Assembly (NCBI GenBank): GCA_947650285.1 | Contig: CANTFL010001264.1 | Coordinates: forward strand, 124,001 to 188,000 | DNA length: 64,000 nt | Direction of reading: 5' to 3' | DNA from: Hyaloperonospora brassicae | Taxonomy: Eukaryota > Oomycota > Peronosporomycetes > Peronosporales > Peronosporaceae | In this document: positions 35,705-47,400 of the stretch, piece by piece | Layout: each line of letters starts with the position of its first letter | Numbering within the stretch: position 1 is the stretch's first letter | Notes under the pieces: generated by a model | The model's database searches: none | The model's input: only the letters and a program-made list of their open reading frames with translations | What the model was told of the DNA's origin: nothing | Translations under genes and position numbers: made by a program

Positions 35705-38700
35705 CTAGAACCCGGCAAGCCAGTCAACGTTGCCCGCGTATGTGCTTCCAATGTTCACGTCTTCCTGGCTGCCGCTAGCTGCTATCTGCTTATATTCGGA
35801 TGCAGCCTCCGGCTCAAGTGGTGCCTGTACAAACAAGAGATCATCGATCGACAGAAGCTCGGTCAGTACCAATCTTACATCCAACGAGATGGTACGCGTG
35901 ACATACCGAGAACGAGCCCATCTTCGTGGCCTCCCATGCAGTTCCAGCAAAGAATGCGTGCTTTTTAATCGGCTCGCACGCACCAGCGCGATATACCGTG
36001 TACCCAAGACGCTGCGTAGGGTCAGGGCTTAACAAATGCTCGATGATATCCCTCAGCTCGGCACTTGTGTGCTCAGGCCACGACAACTGGTCCGGTTGGA
36101 ACGCCGCGATATCGTTCAGGATCTCTAAATCGTTTTCTTTCTCTCGCGTAAACGGAGTCGCACCCGTTAGCATCTCGTACATGAGCACGCCTAGCGCCCA
36201 GTAATCTGCAGCAATGTTGTGACCTGCAACACAATGTATCGTCAGATGAATGTGCGTTGCACTCACCACAAGCAGCAGCGACACGTACCCTCCCCAGTAA
36301 TTTGCTCCGGAGCCAGGTACTCGGGCGTACCACATACAGTGTAGGTTCGTCCACGACCGACGTACTTGGAGAGTCTAGACGATGTATAAGTCAGTGCATA
36401 TGTGATAAGTCCCACAATAACGGGCAGACAAACATACAAGATAAGACTCGCACCTCAAATCGATCATGCGGAGGTTTCCGCTACGATCAACCATGAGATT
36501 CGTGGGGTCGACCATTCGCGAGACAATGCCCTCCTGCAACGTCATACACAATTGTAAGTCGTCGCGCAAAACTGCAGAGAAACAGCAGCACAGACGTACC
36601 ATGTGCATGAACTCAAGCACCAGCACAACTTGTGCAGCATAATAGCGCACAAAAGACTCTCCGTGCGGCTCACCATCCAAGAAACGCTCGAGGGTACCCA
36701 CGATTTGTGTGTCGTACAGCATATGTATGTCCGAGTCATTCACATTCATCCCGAAGAGCTGTGGCACCAGCACGTTCTTCTCGTAGAGCGACACGTAAAT
36801 GTCGCGCTCGCCACTTACATGCTTCTGCATACCGGCGTCTACAATGCCCTGCTTACTCGCCGACCGCAGAGTCAAGCATACTGGTGGAGACGACCCTTTG
36901 ACTTCCACCAGACGGACAGTATTGGTCATGTCAGACATTACACTTCCAACGACCTCCAGGTCGTCAATGGACTTGGGCATCATCGTCTTGGTCTCGTAGT
37001 CAAAGCAAACGAATGATGTCGGCTGCAGCACAGCAGACGAGCGTCAAGCTTAGTGAAGGTCAAACAAAGAAGAGATTTTACGCATCAAGCAGAACGCACC
37101 ATATCTCCCTTCTTCGACTCGGAAATTCGCGCCTTGCGTGCCCGACGCAGCTTGTCCTTTTCCAAAACGATAGATAACCTACCAACAGCCAGTTCCAGTG
37201 CATCTTTTCTGATGAAGAGGCACTCTGTACGTTCAATCGCTCGAACAGAACGTTTGCTGTACAGAAAATCCAGTCAGTCAGCCGCAACAAGTGATCATCC
37301 GTGCCACAATAACAAGCTTCACAAACGCCGCACCTGATCGATCGCCTTCGAACCAGCGCCATTTCGCCAAAGTAATCGAATGTCTTCAGCTCAAGACGTG
37401 CTGCTCTATCGATCTTGGTGGTTGATTCGATCCGACCACTAGTGATCAAGAAAAAGCCCGGCTCGGTCATTCCTTCGTGAAGCACGACTTGGTTTGGCTC
37501 GAACAAAACCGCGCGCATCTCTTCGGCAACCAAATTGGTCTGGGCAACCGTCAGCGAGCGAAACAAGTTGATCTGGCGGAGCCGTCGAACCACATCGTGC
37601 AGCGGTCGTCCACGCATCAAGATGGAGCGAAATGCAATTCGATCAAGTGCCCAGAGTGTGCCCTTTGTTTTCGTAACGACCGTGTTGACGCGGGGCTTTG
37701 GGTAGATAAGTGCCAGCTCCCCAAATGTCGGGTGAGAGTCGTCGGTTGCCTTGTACACTTGCACAACTTCGCCAAACGCTTCCGGCCCGGAACCGTTTCG
37801 GGATGTATGATCCAACGGAACGTCTTCCAGGTGGCGAGCTTCAAATTCACCAGTTTCCACCTACCCATATACCACAAGCACAGCAATGAGCATAATACAA
37901 GTGGATCTGCCCGTCAATGCACGTGTAACGTACCAGGTAGAATGTGTTGCCCGGGACTCCCTGGCGCATCACGACGTCGCCAGCGTTGTATTCTAGCTTC
38001 TTTAGCACAGAAATGACTTCGCGAATCTGGAAACACAAAGACAGTTGCAACATGAAACTAGTGAGTCGGGGACGTCAACAACCAATGCCGGTCGCGCGCT
38101 GCGCTGTGCTCACCTTTCTGTCGCCCAGATGGTTAAAAAGAAAACTGCTGTGAACTGCCTTCTTGATCCATTCCTCGACTTCGTCCGACTTCCCATCGCT
38201 TTCAACCACACTCGACAACTTTCCCGATTCGTCGTCGTCATCTGGAAAGACCCCCGCAAGCGAAAAACGGATCGCATCTGTTCCCACGATGGTGTTTCTG
38301 CGTGCGTGGTTCTTTGTAATCCCGCGCACTGGCCGTTGCATCGACTGTAGATCCAAGACCTCTCCACCAACGTAAATGCTTCCGCGAGGCCCATCACGTT
38401 CTTTGGCTGGTGCGTCACCATCTAAGAATATACAGATCGCAGTGATATCATCCGTTCGCACTTCGAACTGAAGCCAGCGGTTATACGCTTCTTCGACCAG
38501 CGCGTGACATGCTTCCGACGGATTTTCAAACTGCTTCACAATGTCAACGACGTTCTGGCTCGTGAGGAACTCAAACACACCGTCACTCGCTATGACAATA
38601 AACTTGTCGTGCGGGTTCAACCCCTTGCACAAAATCTCCGGCTCAGCTGTCACGCCCAGCTCTTCCGACACCAAGTCGCCGATACTACGTGTAAAAGCAG

Positions 38701-39970
38701 TGCCCTGTAAAGCGTCACAACGACAAAAAAACGTCAGGGCGACCACAACGTCATACCGGAAAGGAACGTAGTAGCAACGACAACACGTAGTAGTACTACA
38801 ACAACGTACGGGATACTGGCCGTAAGGATGCCAAATGCGTGGCGGGTCTCCGTTCTCGTCAATCTCGTCGCCAAGCGATAAGCCCCAGTTCTCGTGAATC
38901 GGCTCCAGCCCTTCCACTTGATCCACCGTCAAGATCCGAGCACCGCACTTCTTCACACGGACGCGCTCGTCCTACGCAAACGACCGACAGACACACACAA
39001 GTAAAAGGGTCAATAACGAGATCTGACCACACCACCAAGACGCGTCCACACGTCGCGTCTCACCTGACGGAACGGCGTCTGGTCGATCGACAGCGGCTTG
39101 GCCACTAGATTGGCCTCGCCCCTGCGCGTCGACGCCTTGAGGTTCTCTTGCGCCACGATCGCCCTCGAGTCGCCCACGTTCGAGACGTGGATCTCGTTGC
39201 CACAAAAGAGCACCGAGATGGACGTCGTGCCGCTCATCGAGTCGTCGAAACTCGCTTCGTGCATGGCGCGGTTCGTCTGGCCATGCGCGCGCGTGAGAGC
39301 CGGCAAGATGCCCACGTGCTCGTCCAAGTTCTTGATAATGTTCTCGGGCAGCTGCTCGGCGGCAAACTGCGAGCACACGTCGCCGTACTGTCCGTGACCG
39401 TCAAAGACGGCGAAAAATGCCTTTTGGTCGTCGCCGGCAAAGTGCGTCTCGCAGTAGTAGCTGTCCTGGTTGGCTTTCGTTCTCGCTAGCAGAGCACGAG
39501 CAACGACAGGCGACGTGAGGTGAGGCAAAGAAAGTGAAACGAAACGAGAGGTCGACCAGAGTCGACTACATGTTGACCTTTGTATGGACCACGCACGTAC
39601 CATCGGGGTAGTACCCGCGCTTGGAGTAGTACGAGTAGCGCAGATTGTAGTCGCCAATCGTGACGTGGTGCGTGTTCTCCCGGTGCAGCTTCTTGCTGCC
39701 CGCGCTCGGGGGCGGCACGAACGCGTCGGCGGCCGCGGGCGGCTCTGCCACTTCTGGACTCAGCGACGAGGACGGAAGCGACGACAGCGACGCGGGCGAC
39801 AGCGCCACGGGCTCGTCGTCGAGGTGTCCGTGCGGCTCCGTGTCCTCCGTGACCGCGTACTTGCGCGGACTGGACGGCAGGGCCGCGTACGGCACTGCGC
39901 CCGCTTCGTCCTTGTCGCTCGAGCGCTGCGCGACGACAGCGCCGACCTCCGTCGAGCAACAGTTTCCCAT
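35705..39970 (-). CDS. PP2C phosphatase / cyclic-nucleotide-binding / pseudokinase fusion, 1,115 aa
   Basis: Twelve exons: 39970-39601, 39485-39064, 38971-38810, 38704-38114, 38026-37934, 37860-37334, 37256-37100, 37022-36600, 36533-36454, 36374-36289, 36223-35907 and 35824-35705. They sum to 1,116 codons with all phases matching. It starts MGNCCS, a myristoylation and palmitoylation signal. PP2C motifs are complete: ANQDS, VFDGHG, SNVGDSRAI, RSIGD, ASDGVFEFLT and RTDDITA. Two cNMP domains follow, with cassettes FGELALIYPKPR and FGEMALVRRRSI. The kinase domain keeps TYTVCGTPEYLAPE and ADYWALGVLMYEM. It has SRMVDPTN where HRDxKPEN is usual, DLR for DFG, no glycine loop and Arg for the VAIK Lys. 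The order matches the plant PP2C-cNMP-kinase protein (At2g20050 type). Likely a membrane-bound, cyclic-nucleotide-controlled phosphatase with a pseudokinase tail. Confidence 0.9.
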
Positions 39971-40000
39971 TGCACAAAAGAGCAAAGTGAAAGAGAGAGT

Positions 40001-40140
40001 GGTTTCCCTTTCGCGTGCCGCTTTCCGCACTGGTTGTTTCCCTTTCGTGTGCTGCTTTGCGCACTGGTTGTTTCCCTTTCGTGTGCTGCTTTGCGCACTG
40101 GTTGTTTCCCTTTCGTGTGCTGCTTTCCGCACTGGTTGCC
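40001..40140. repeat. 34-bp minisatellite, about four copies, upstream of the PP2C fusion gene
   Basis: Units begin near 40001, 40032, 40066 and 40100 and share ctttcgtgtgctgctttgcg and cactggttgtttcc. The middle copies are nearly identical. The array begins about 30 bp upstream of the ATG at 39970, so it lies in the promoter or 5' leader. The period is not a multiple of three, so it is not coding. Confidence 0.9.
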
Positions 40141-41408
40141 TTTTTCACGTCGACGTGCGGAAGCGATGCTGGCTTCTACACTCGTGATCGCCTAATCGTA
40201 CTGTGCGGGCGGTTTCTTTCGGGCGGAGAAAACGGGCGCATCCGCGATCAAGGGCTCAAGAAGATACGCTTGGTGTTTGTATCGACTGGACCGTGTGGAC
40301 ATGTGTTGTTCTGCGGCGAGGGGATTAGTCAACGGTCCAAGATGGTGGTGGGGTCGCCGTTACTACGAAGAGACAAGTCGCATGCTAGAACCGCATCTTT
40401 TTATTCAGAGAGCCTTTTACACAGGGTTCCGACGCTGCTCGATCGAGCGCTCACTCCTTGTCGCCACGTCACAACGACAGCATATTTCCGACCTTTTTCG
40501 AGGAAACCAAGCGGTATAGTCCCCACTCATATCGCGGCCCTCAACATGCGGCTACATGAGTTGGATTTGGTCGACCTACTGCAGCCGAGTTGCTGCTGCT
40601 GCTACTTAGCACGACCTCCTTGCCGATCGTTTCTTGCAGGATAAATCAGGCAAGATTCTCTATGGTTTGATTGAAGGGTCAAGTGGCCGCAACCACGAAG
40701 CAGCCACTACTACGGCCGCAAAGGACTGAACGCTTCATGGCACCTACAATACGTCGTCAAGTCATCGATCGGTCCAATCATCGACCGATGATCGACGCGC
40801 TTTACTAAGTGCAACAGACCAGTCCGTCCTCTCTTTTGAGATAGGCAGGCCGTCTGTCTGTTCTGTCCGTGCCATGAGCAAGCGGACCGGAATGACTGTA
40901 GCATCGCTCTTGTCACTTTTGTAAGCAATCATCCGTCTCTTTACACACATGGCGACGGCAGACGAGGCAGCGAAAAATTCGAACGCACCTACAACCCGCA
41001 AGTTCCTCCACCGCGCGCCTGCGCCACTGACATTGACCTAAACGTGCTCTAGACTCGACCGTGGACAGTCGATGAAGCGCAATTCTCGTGCTGCATGTCG
41101 ATCTGTTGTCAGCCGAGAAACGCCGAGGAACGCCGAGAAAACGAGACACAGAAAAGGAAGAAGAGGACGAGGACAAACTGTCCTTAGGTCTCCGACCACC
41201 AAACGGACCGACTTACCACCAAATGTGAGTTGGGTCAGCTCACTGTCTCGCCACTCGACTTGATCACAGATTAGGTCCAACTTGGTCACATTTCGCAGAA
41301 TTTGGTCCCACCCCCGGCAGTTTCATCTGCCCTGTTGCTCCCTGATATCCACGCCGCCAAACGCAAAGGCAATCTTTCCTTTCCTTCAACGTACCAACCA
41401 CAACCCCA
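40141..41408. other. Divergent intergenic region between the PP2C fusion and the Rav1-like gene
   Basis: No supportable ORF. It must hold promoters for both divergent genes. A sequence loosely like the oomycete initiator (cacatttcgcagaattt) lies at about 41287-41303, some 105 bp before the ATG at 41409, with a 2-bp spacing difference from consensus. Confidence 0.4.
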
Positions 41409-44400
41409 ATGGCGCTGCGCGCTTGGAGCTGGACGCGCATCGACGGCCGCAACGTGCTGGCCATACCCACACAGACCGAGATCCGGCTCTACGACAGCGA
41501 CGAGTTCATCCTCCTGTCCCGTCTCGCGCCCTCCGGCCACCGCTCGCCCGTGGCATTCGTCCGCTGGAGCGCCTTCCACGGCAAACTCGCGTCGCTCTCG
41601 GCCACGCGAATTGTCGTCCATGCGCCCCAGCGAGACGTTCAGCAGCAGCAGCAGCACAGCAGTGTGCAGTTTGTTGCCGTGTGCTACTTTGAGCTCGATG
41701 TGGTCCACACGACCATCCGCGGCCTCGCGTTCTCGCGGAATGCAAACGAACTGCTGTTCTGCGGACGGGACGTGGGGGTCGGTAAGCTCGACGTGCGTGG
41801 AGTGACTTGCGACGCTCGCACTAATCAAGCGCCAGTGCTATGGGAAGTAAACGCGCGCGGCATTGACGTGGCCAAGTACTCGCCCAGTGCGTTCGTGTTG
41901 GCGACGCTGGTAACGAACGATCTGGCGGTGCACGTGTGGCGCATGAAGCGGAGCGTAGGGGACGCAGACGAGACGCAGACGCTCGATAAGAAGGAGGCGT
42001 TGCAGCACGATGTGCCCGTGGTGTATTTCTCGTGGAAACCCGCGACAACGCAGTGGCATTCCGCGCTGGAGGCGGATGGCACGAGGAGAGCGCAGTGGTT
42101 TGAACCTGCGCGGATCCTCTTGACGTGTACAGTCACGAGGACAGTCTGTGTGTGGACCGAGCGCGAGGACGCGTGTTTTCAGCGCGTGCTGACGTTCGAA
42201 CCGACGTGGGTGATGGATAATGTGCGCTGGGTCGTGTCGAAGAACCGGAACATTAGTGATGAGAAGGACTGTCGTGCTACAGACGATGGGCAGGGCAAGG
42301 ACGTAGAGTGGATCTCAGGTGTCGATCAGATGGGTGTTTTGAGACTGTGGAAATTAGTGGGGGTCATGACGTCTACGTCACCTACAGTCGAGGAAACGCC
42401 GCTTCAGATTCAAGTGCATGGGAAGAAAGACGATCAACTGGACGTTGATAGGAGTGTGAGACTTGCCGACGTGTGTGTCATGGCCTACTTTTCGCAAACT
42501 TACGTTGGAATGCCCTCAAAGCTTGACATTGTGCTCCAACGCATGGATCACATTATGCTGTCGTTTAATGTTGCAGTAGGCGAAGGAGACCGGCCGTCGC
42601 ACATTGTGAAAAAGTCCTGGTACAGGAGCCACCTTGGCTCTATTTCGGCATTGTCGGCGCATCCGTCGTTGCCACTGATTGCGAGCGTCGATGCATATAC
42701 GTCCGAACGTGACAGCGCTCGAAGGTATGACATTCTCGTGTACTGGATCTCGTTTTCCGCATTTTCTGCGGAAACTCGGCTTATTCCATCGGGTGTGCTG
42801 CCCTGCGAGAAGGACAGCGGCAACGTGCTATGCGTTCAATGGGTACCCACACTTCACTTCGACGCCACACCTCTACTTCTCGTTGCTTTTGAGTCAGGTG
42901 TCATCGATGTGTTCGGGCGATCTGCTGAAGCCGACGTTTCAGTCGTGTCTTCTCCTAGGATGCAATTACATCGACAGCAGCAGCAGCAGGAACGTACTTG
43001 CTCTCCGAGTTTGTCCCCATCGACACGTTACAACAACGCGGCAGGCAAGTCGAGCTCTGAATACGAGGTTTCGTGTGAAAAACCGAGTAGCTTCGACCTC
43101 GATGTTCAATTTGAGGAGCGAGAAGGAAGGCTGATTGTTCGACGAAATCGTTCTAGCGACAAGTGCATTCGGGACGTGATCGTAGGTGACGAACTCGTGG
43201 GCATCAACAACAAAAGCGTCGTGGGAGAGACAGTGAAAGATGCCTTGGCGCTGCTTCATTCAATGTCACCGGGCGCAGCCCTACTTATGCGTTTTCGAGT
43301 CACTGGCGCGCAACTTTGTCCGAAGTCGAGAGTACCATCTGTGCAAAAAGTTGTTTCTGATTCGGCGCCGCCTGCTCCATTCCAGCCTACGTTCAGCAGC
43401 AGCGATAATTTGAGCGATCCCAAGCACACTGTTGAAGAGCATGTGCAAAATGTCACGTCATCGCTGGAGAATGGTAACTCGCAAGCTCCGCATGATATTG
43501 GCAACGTGATCCATGCAGGTGCGGTGTCGATGTATGGCGGTTGGAGACGGATATTTCATACAAAAGCAATACGCACATTGTCGCTCCTCTGCGTTTGTCC
43601 ATTTTACGCGGACGATGGTGAATACGTGCCGAACTCGGTGTTGATATTCGGTATAGCATCCATACCTGGGAAGCTGTGTATGTGGAAGGGTGTACGTGAT
43701 GCCACATACCGGTCGTTCGAGTTACTTCCTCTACAAGCTCAAGATGTAGCAATAAAGAAGAAAGCTAACATCACCGCGATTGCCGGCGAAAGAGACTATC
43801 GTCAGCGAGCATTTTCAAGCAAGAGAGCTCAAGGACGTAACAGCCTCAACTCGCTTATATTTATCGGCGATGCAGCCGGCTTCATTGAGCACTGGCGATG
43901 TCAGGTCATAGGCAATGCCATTCATTTTACGATGATGAGCTCCCATTCTGTTTGTGGAAGTGATAATGTTGCGTCGCTGGACGGGCATCAGGCACCCGAG
44001 TCATTGGAGTCATTTTGTCGACGTGGGTATGTATATGCCGATCAAGCAAAGAGTTTCGCTCATAGCGGAGATTCAGTCTTGGTGGCTGGTAGTGTATGTC
44101 ATATTGAAGTAGATGATCCGAATCGTCTGGCTGTACTGCGTGCAGATCGACCCGATGAGCTACAGATATTTGAGGCGGAGTCTGGACTTGGTATATTACG
44201 CGCAGAAGAATCCATCACGTCAAACGGCCGAGGAAATATTTCGGGTTTCAGCTGGTGCAATTCGCATGTCGAGTTTAACGTCGATGCTCTTGCGGTAAGA
44301 TACGAATATGCAACAGTGATGTATCAGTATGATACGACTATGCATCGCTGGACGCAAATTGGTGATGACATAGTAAGCCCGCTACCTCTGTTCGATTGTA

Positions 44401-47400
44401 CACGAGATTCGTCGGCTTTGTTAGTCGGAGGAGGCTATCGCAAGGACGCGCAACTTGATCAACCGTCATTCCAACCAATAACCAACGAAATGCCTGTGGT
44501 GCTTGGTAAGTGGGATGAGCCAGGAAGTCATTTACAGCGCTCGATGGACTGGAAAGCAATTGAGTCCCCGCAAAAGCTGCCCATGTGGCATCCATATGTA
44601 CTTCTCACGACAATGTTTGGCATGCATGCGCGTGTTGGCGAAAAAGATACTTTACTTGCGGGTGACAGTGCGTCTTACGCGTTTTCCAGAGCGTTCAGTG
44701 ACGCGACACAAATGCTGAAGCTGCTTGCCAGGGTGCTGCAAGATGAGCATTCTGCTCGGGCGAGCGCCTCTAGTGGAGTTTTCTCGTACACTAGTCCGGA
44801 TCGAGCGCAAGGAGCGGCTGCCAAGCAACCTACACCAGATCATGCTCGTGGGCTGGATTATGTCGGTCGATACTCGACAGCAATTCATCGAAGCGATAAG
44901 ATCGACAAGGCTGAGAACTTGTTTGCAGCTCCTGTGAGTAGTAGCAGCCAACGAAGACGCATACCGGATGAAATCAAATTCTATTTTGACGAAGAGGACC
45001 AGCGCGCTTTGGCACCGGATGAAGCAGCGGTGATTTCGGGAGCCGTTGATTCTATGCTCTTGGGCAAAGCGCATCCATTGCAAGCAAATGCGTCTACGTT
45101 GTTCGCCTCATTTGGGGAAGAACATCTTTTGGAGATGAAAGTCATTTTGAGCTTTGTCAATGCAATTCAGTCTCTGGGCTTTGATCTGGACGCTTCGGCT
45201 GCGGATCTGGGTGCAAAGCGCTATTTTTCGATGTATCTGTTTGCAAAGTCGTTACGAAGTGTGGTGCGTGCTCACGTTGGTAACTGCAACAGTAACCCAC
45301 AAAACGGGGATGCTGATCCACTTCCAACCAAGTCAGAGTGGAGGAACACACAGAATGAGCGCGAGGGATGTTCTCGGTTACCAGGGTTGGAGGAAATTCC
45401 ATCGTCAGGCCTGTTGTGGGCCTTACACTCGGATGCACAACAGTTTTTATGGGAACATTGCATCAAACCTGGCATGCAGTGGGACGACATACGTCCTCAG
45501 TGGCTAGGACTTTGGATTAAGGATGTGCAAGACTTGCGAGGGATCGTGGAAAGGTTGGTCCGTTTGATCAACGTCTGGGTCTCATGCATTAATCGTGTTG
45601 CTGTGCTGTCTTCCCCGTAGATTTGCGAGAGTTTCTTACATGCGATCCAAAGACGCTATGGGAGTAAGTTTACTCTACGTGGCACTGGGAAAGAAAAACG
45701 TGCTCAGTGCATTGGCCAAGCTATCTCAATCGCGCTCAAACAAGGTGCGTTTGGTGTACTGTCGCTGGTCTTGTCAAATCAAACACTGCCATGCTGACTT
45801 GTGAGGCCATGAATATGACGACAGAGTCTAGCCTCGTTCTTGGATAATGATTTTTCTCAAAAGCGCTGGAGCAATGCTGCAGTGAAGAACGCGTATTCAC
45901 TTCTCAGCAAGAAAAAGTACGAGGCGGCAGCATCATTCTTTCTTTTGTGTGAGCCACCACGAATCAAAGACGCAGTTCGTGTTCTGGCGGTCCGTCAAGG
46001 AGACCCGAGCTTGGCATTGATCATTTCGAGGCTTGTGGAATACCGAGCTGACGGTGATCATGCGTTCACGAGTCAAACGGGGATCACGCCGGCAGGGATC
46101 ATCACGAAGAAACTACTAGAACAAGACGTGTTACCTCTTTTTCGTCGAAAGTGTGAAGTGTGGTTAGAAAGCTGTGCGCTGTGGTGGCTAGAGGAGTTCG
46201 AACAAGCGTGGGCCGTCTTGCTTCCGCAATTTCAAGACGTTGATGTTTGCCAAGTAAACAACAAGCTGACGCTTCCTACAGAGGAGATCCTTCTTACCAA
46301 CGTCATGCGAGCGACGCACTTCTACGTCAACTTAACGTCTCTCACTATCTATTTCCAGCACCTGCACTCGAACGTTAGTTCCATCCTGCTGAGCTGGGCT
46401 AAGCAAAAGATGCATCAGCGAGTGTTTCCCGACGCCCCAGCGCTACCAGCCCTGGCCTCATCAGGAAAGAGACGCCTACAGCTTGCGTCGGCCGCCGACA
46501 TCGAGCATGCGTTTTCGTTCGCAGCCTACGTGTGTAAACGAAATGGTCTGAGTGATACTGCGCTTGTAGAAATGCTTCAAGCGCGACACTTAGTCAATCT
46601 TCATGCGCGTTTCGAGATATCAGCAATTGAAGCCAGTAGTGTCGCGCTTAGTGATGCCATACTGGAAGGCGACTCAACGAGTCTATTCGATGATCCGACT
46701 TCCGCGAAGAACCAGGTTTTACGAACAAGATGGAGACAGGCAAACAAGCCGTCAAGCTTTACTTCACCGACTGCTAATCGATCGACGAGTCGAGCAGCGT
46801 GGATCACACCGCGGAGGAGGATGAGCTTCATGGACACGGTTTGTCCTCCGTGCACGGAAGTACAGATGGCAGAAAAGAAGGTACCGCCTCGTCGGTCCCG
46901 TGCAAGTTCTTTGTCGTGGAAATCGCTGCAATCTGACAACCCTATCCCGACAGCACCGTGGCTAAAAGCACAGATTGCGGATATTGAGTGCAGACGTTGG
47001 GCTTCGTCCGCGTTCGTTGGCAAAATGATCGGTATTCGTGTGGCACGCGAGATGATCAGCCATTTCCGCGCCGAGTTGGATGTGTATTTTCGGCGTGGTG
47101 GCGACAACAATTCTTCCTCACACGCTTCCGCCATTGCAACGACCTCAGTTCAACGGCACCACCATCGCGTTAAGCTCCACAGACAATTCTTGGACGAGTT
47201 GTGCACCCCGCTTTGCGAGCAATTCCAAGTAGACCGTAACTATGTGTACGAAGCGGGGCTAGCAGTGATGCATCCGCACGCACACCTACACATCGTCGAG
47301 GTCTGTTTCCTTTTGTCAGAACTGGGGAGGACATCAACATTGCGTAAATGGATCGAGTACGTTTCGTTGTCGATGCTGCACTCTTGCTACACTTTCGCTT

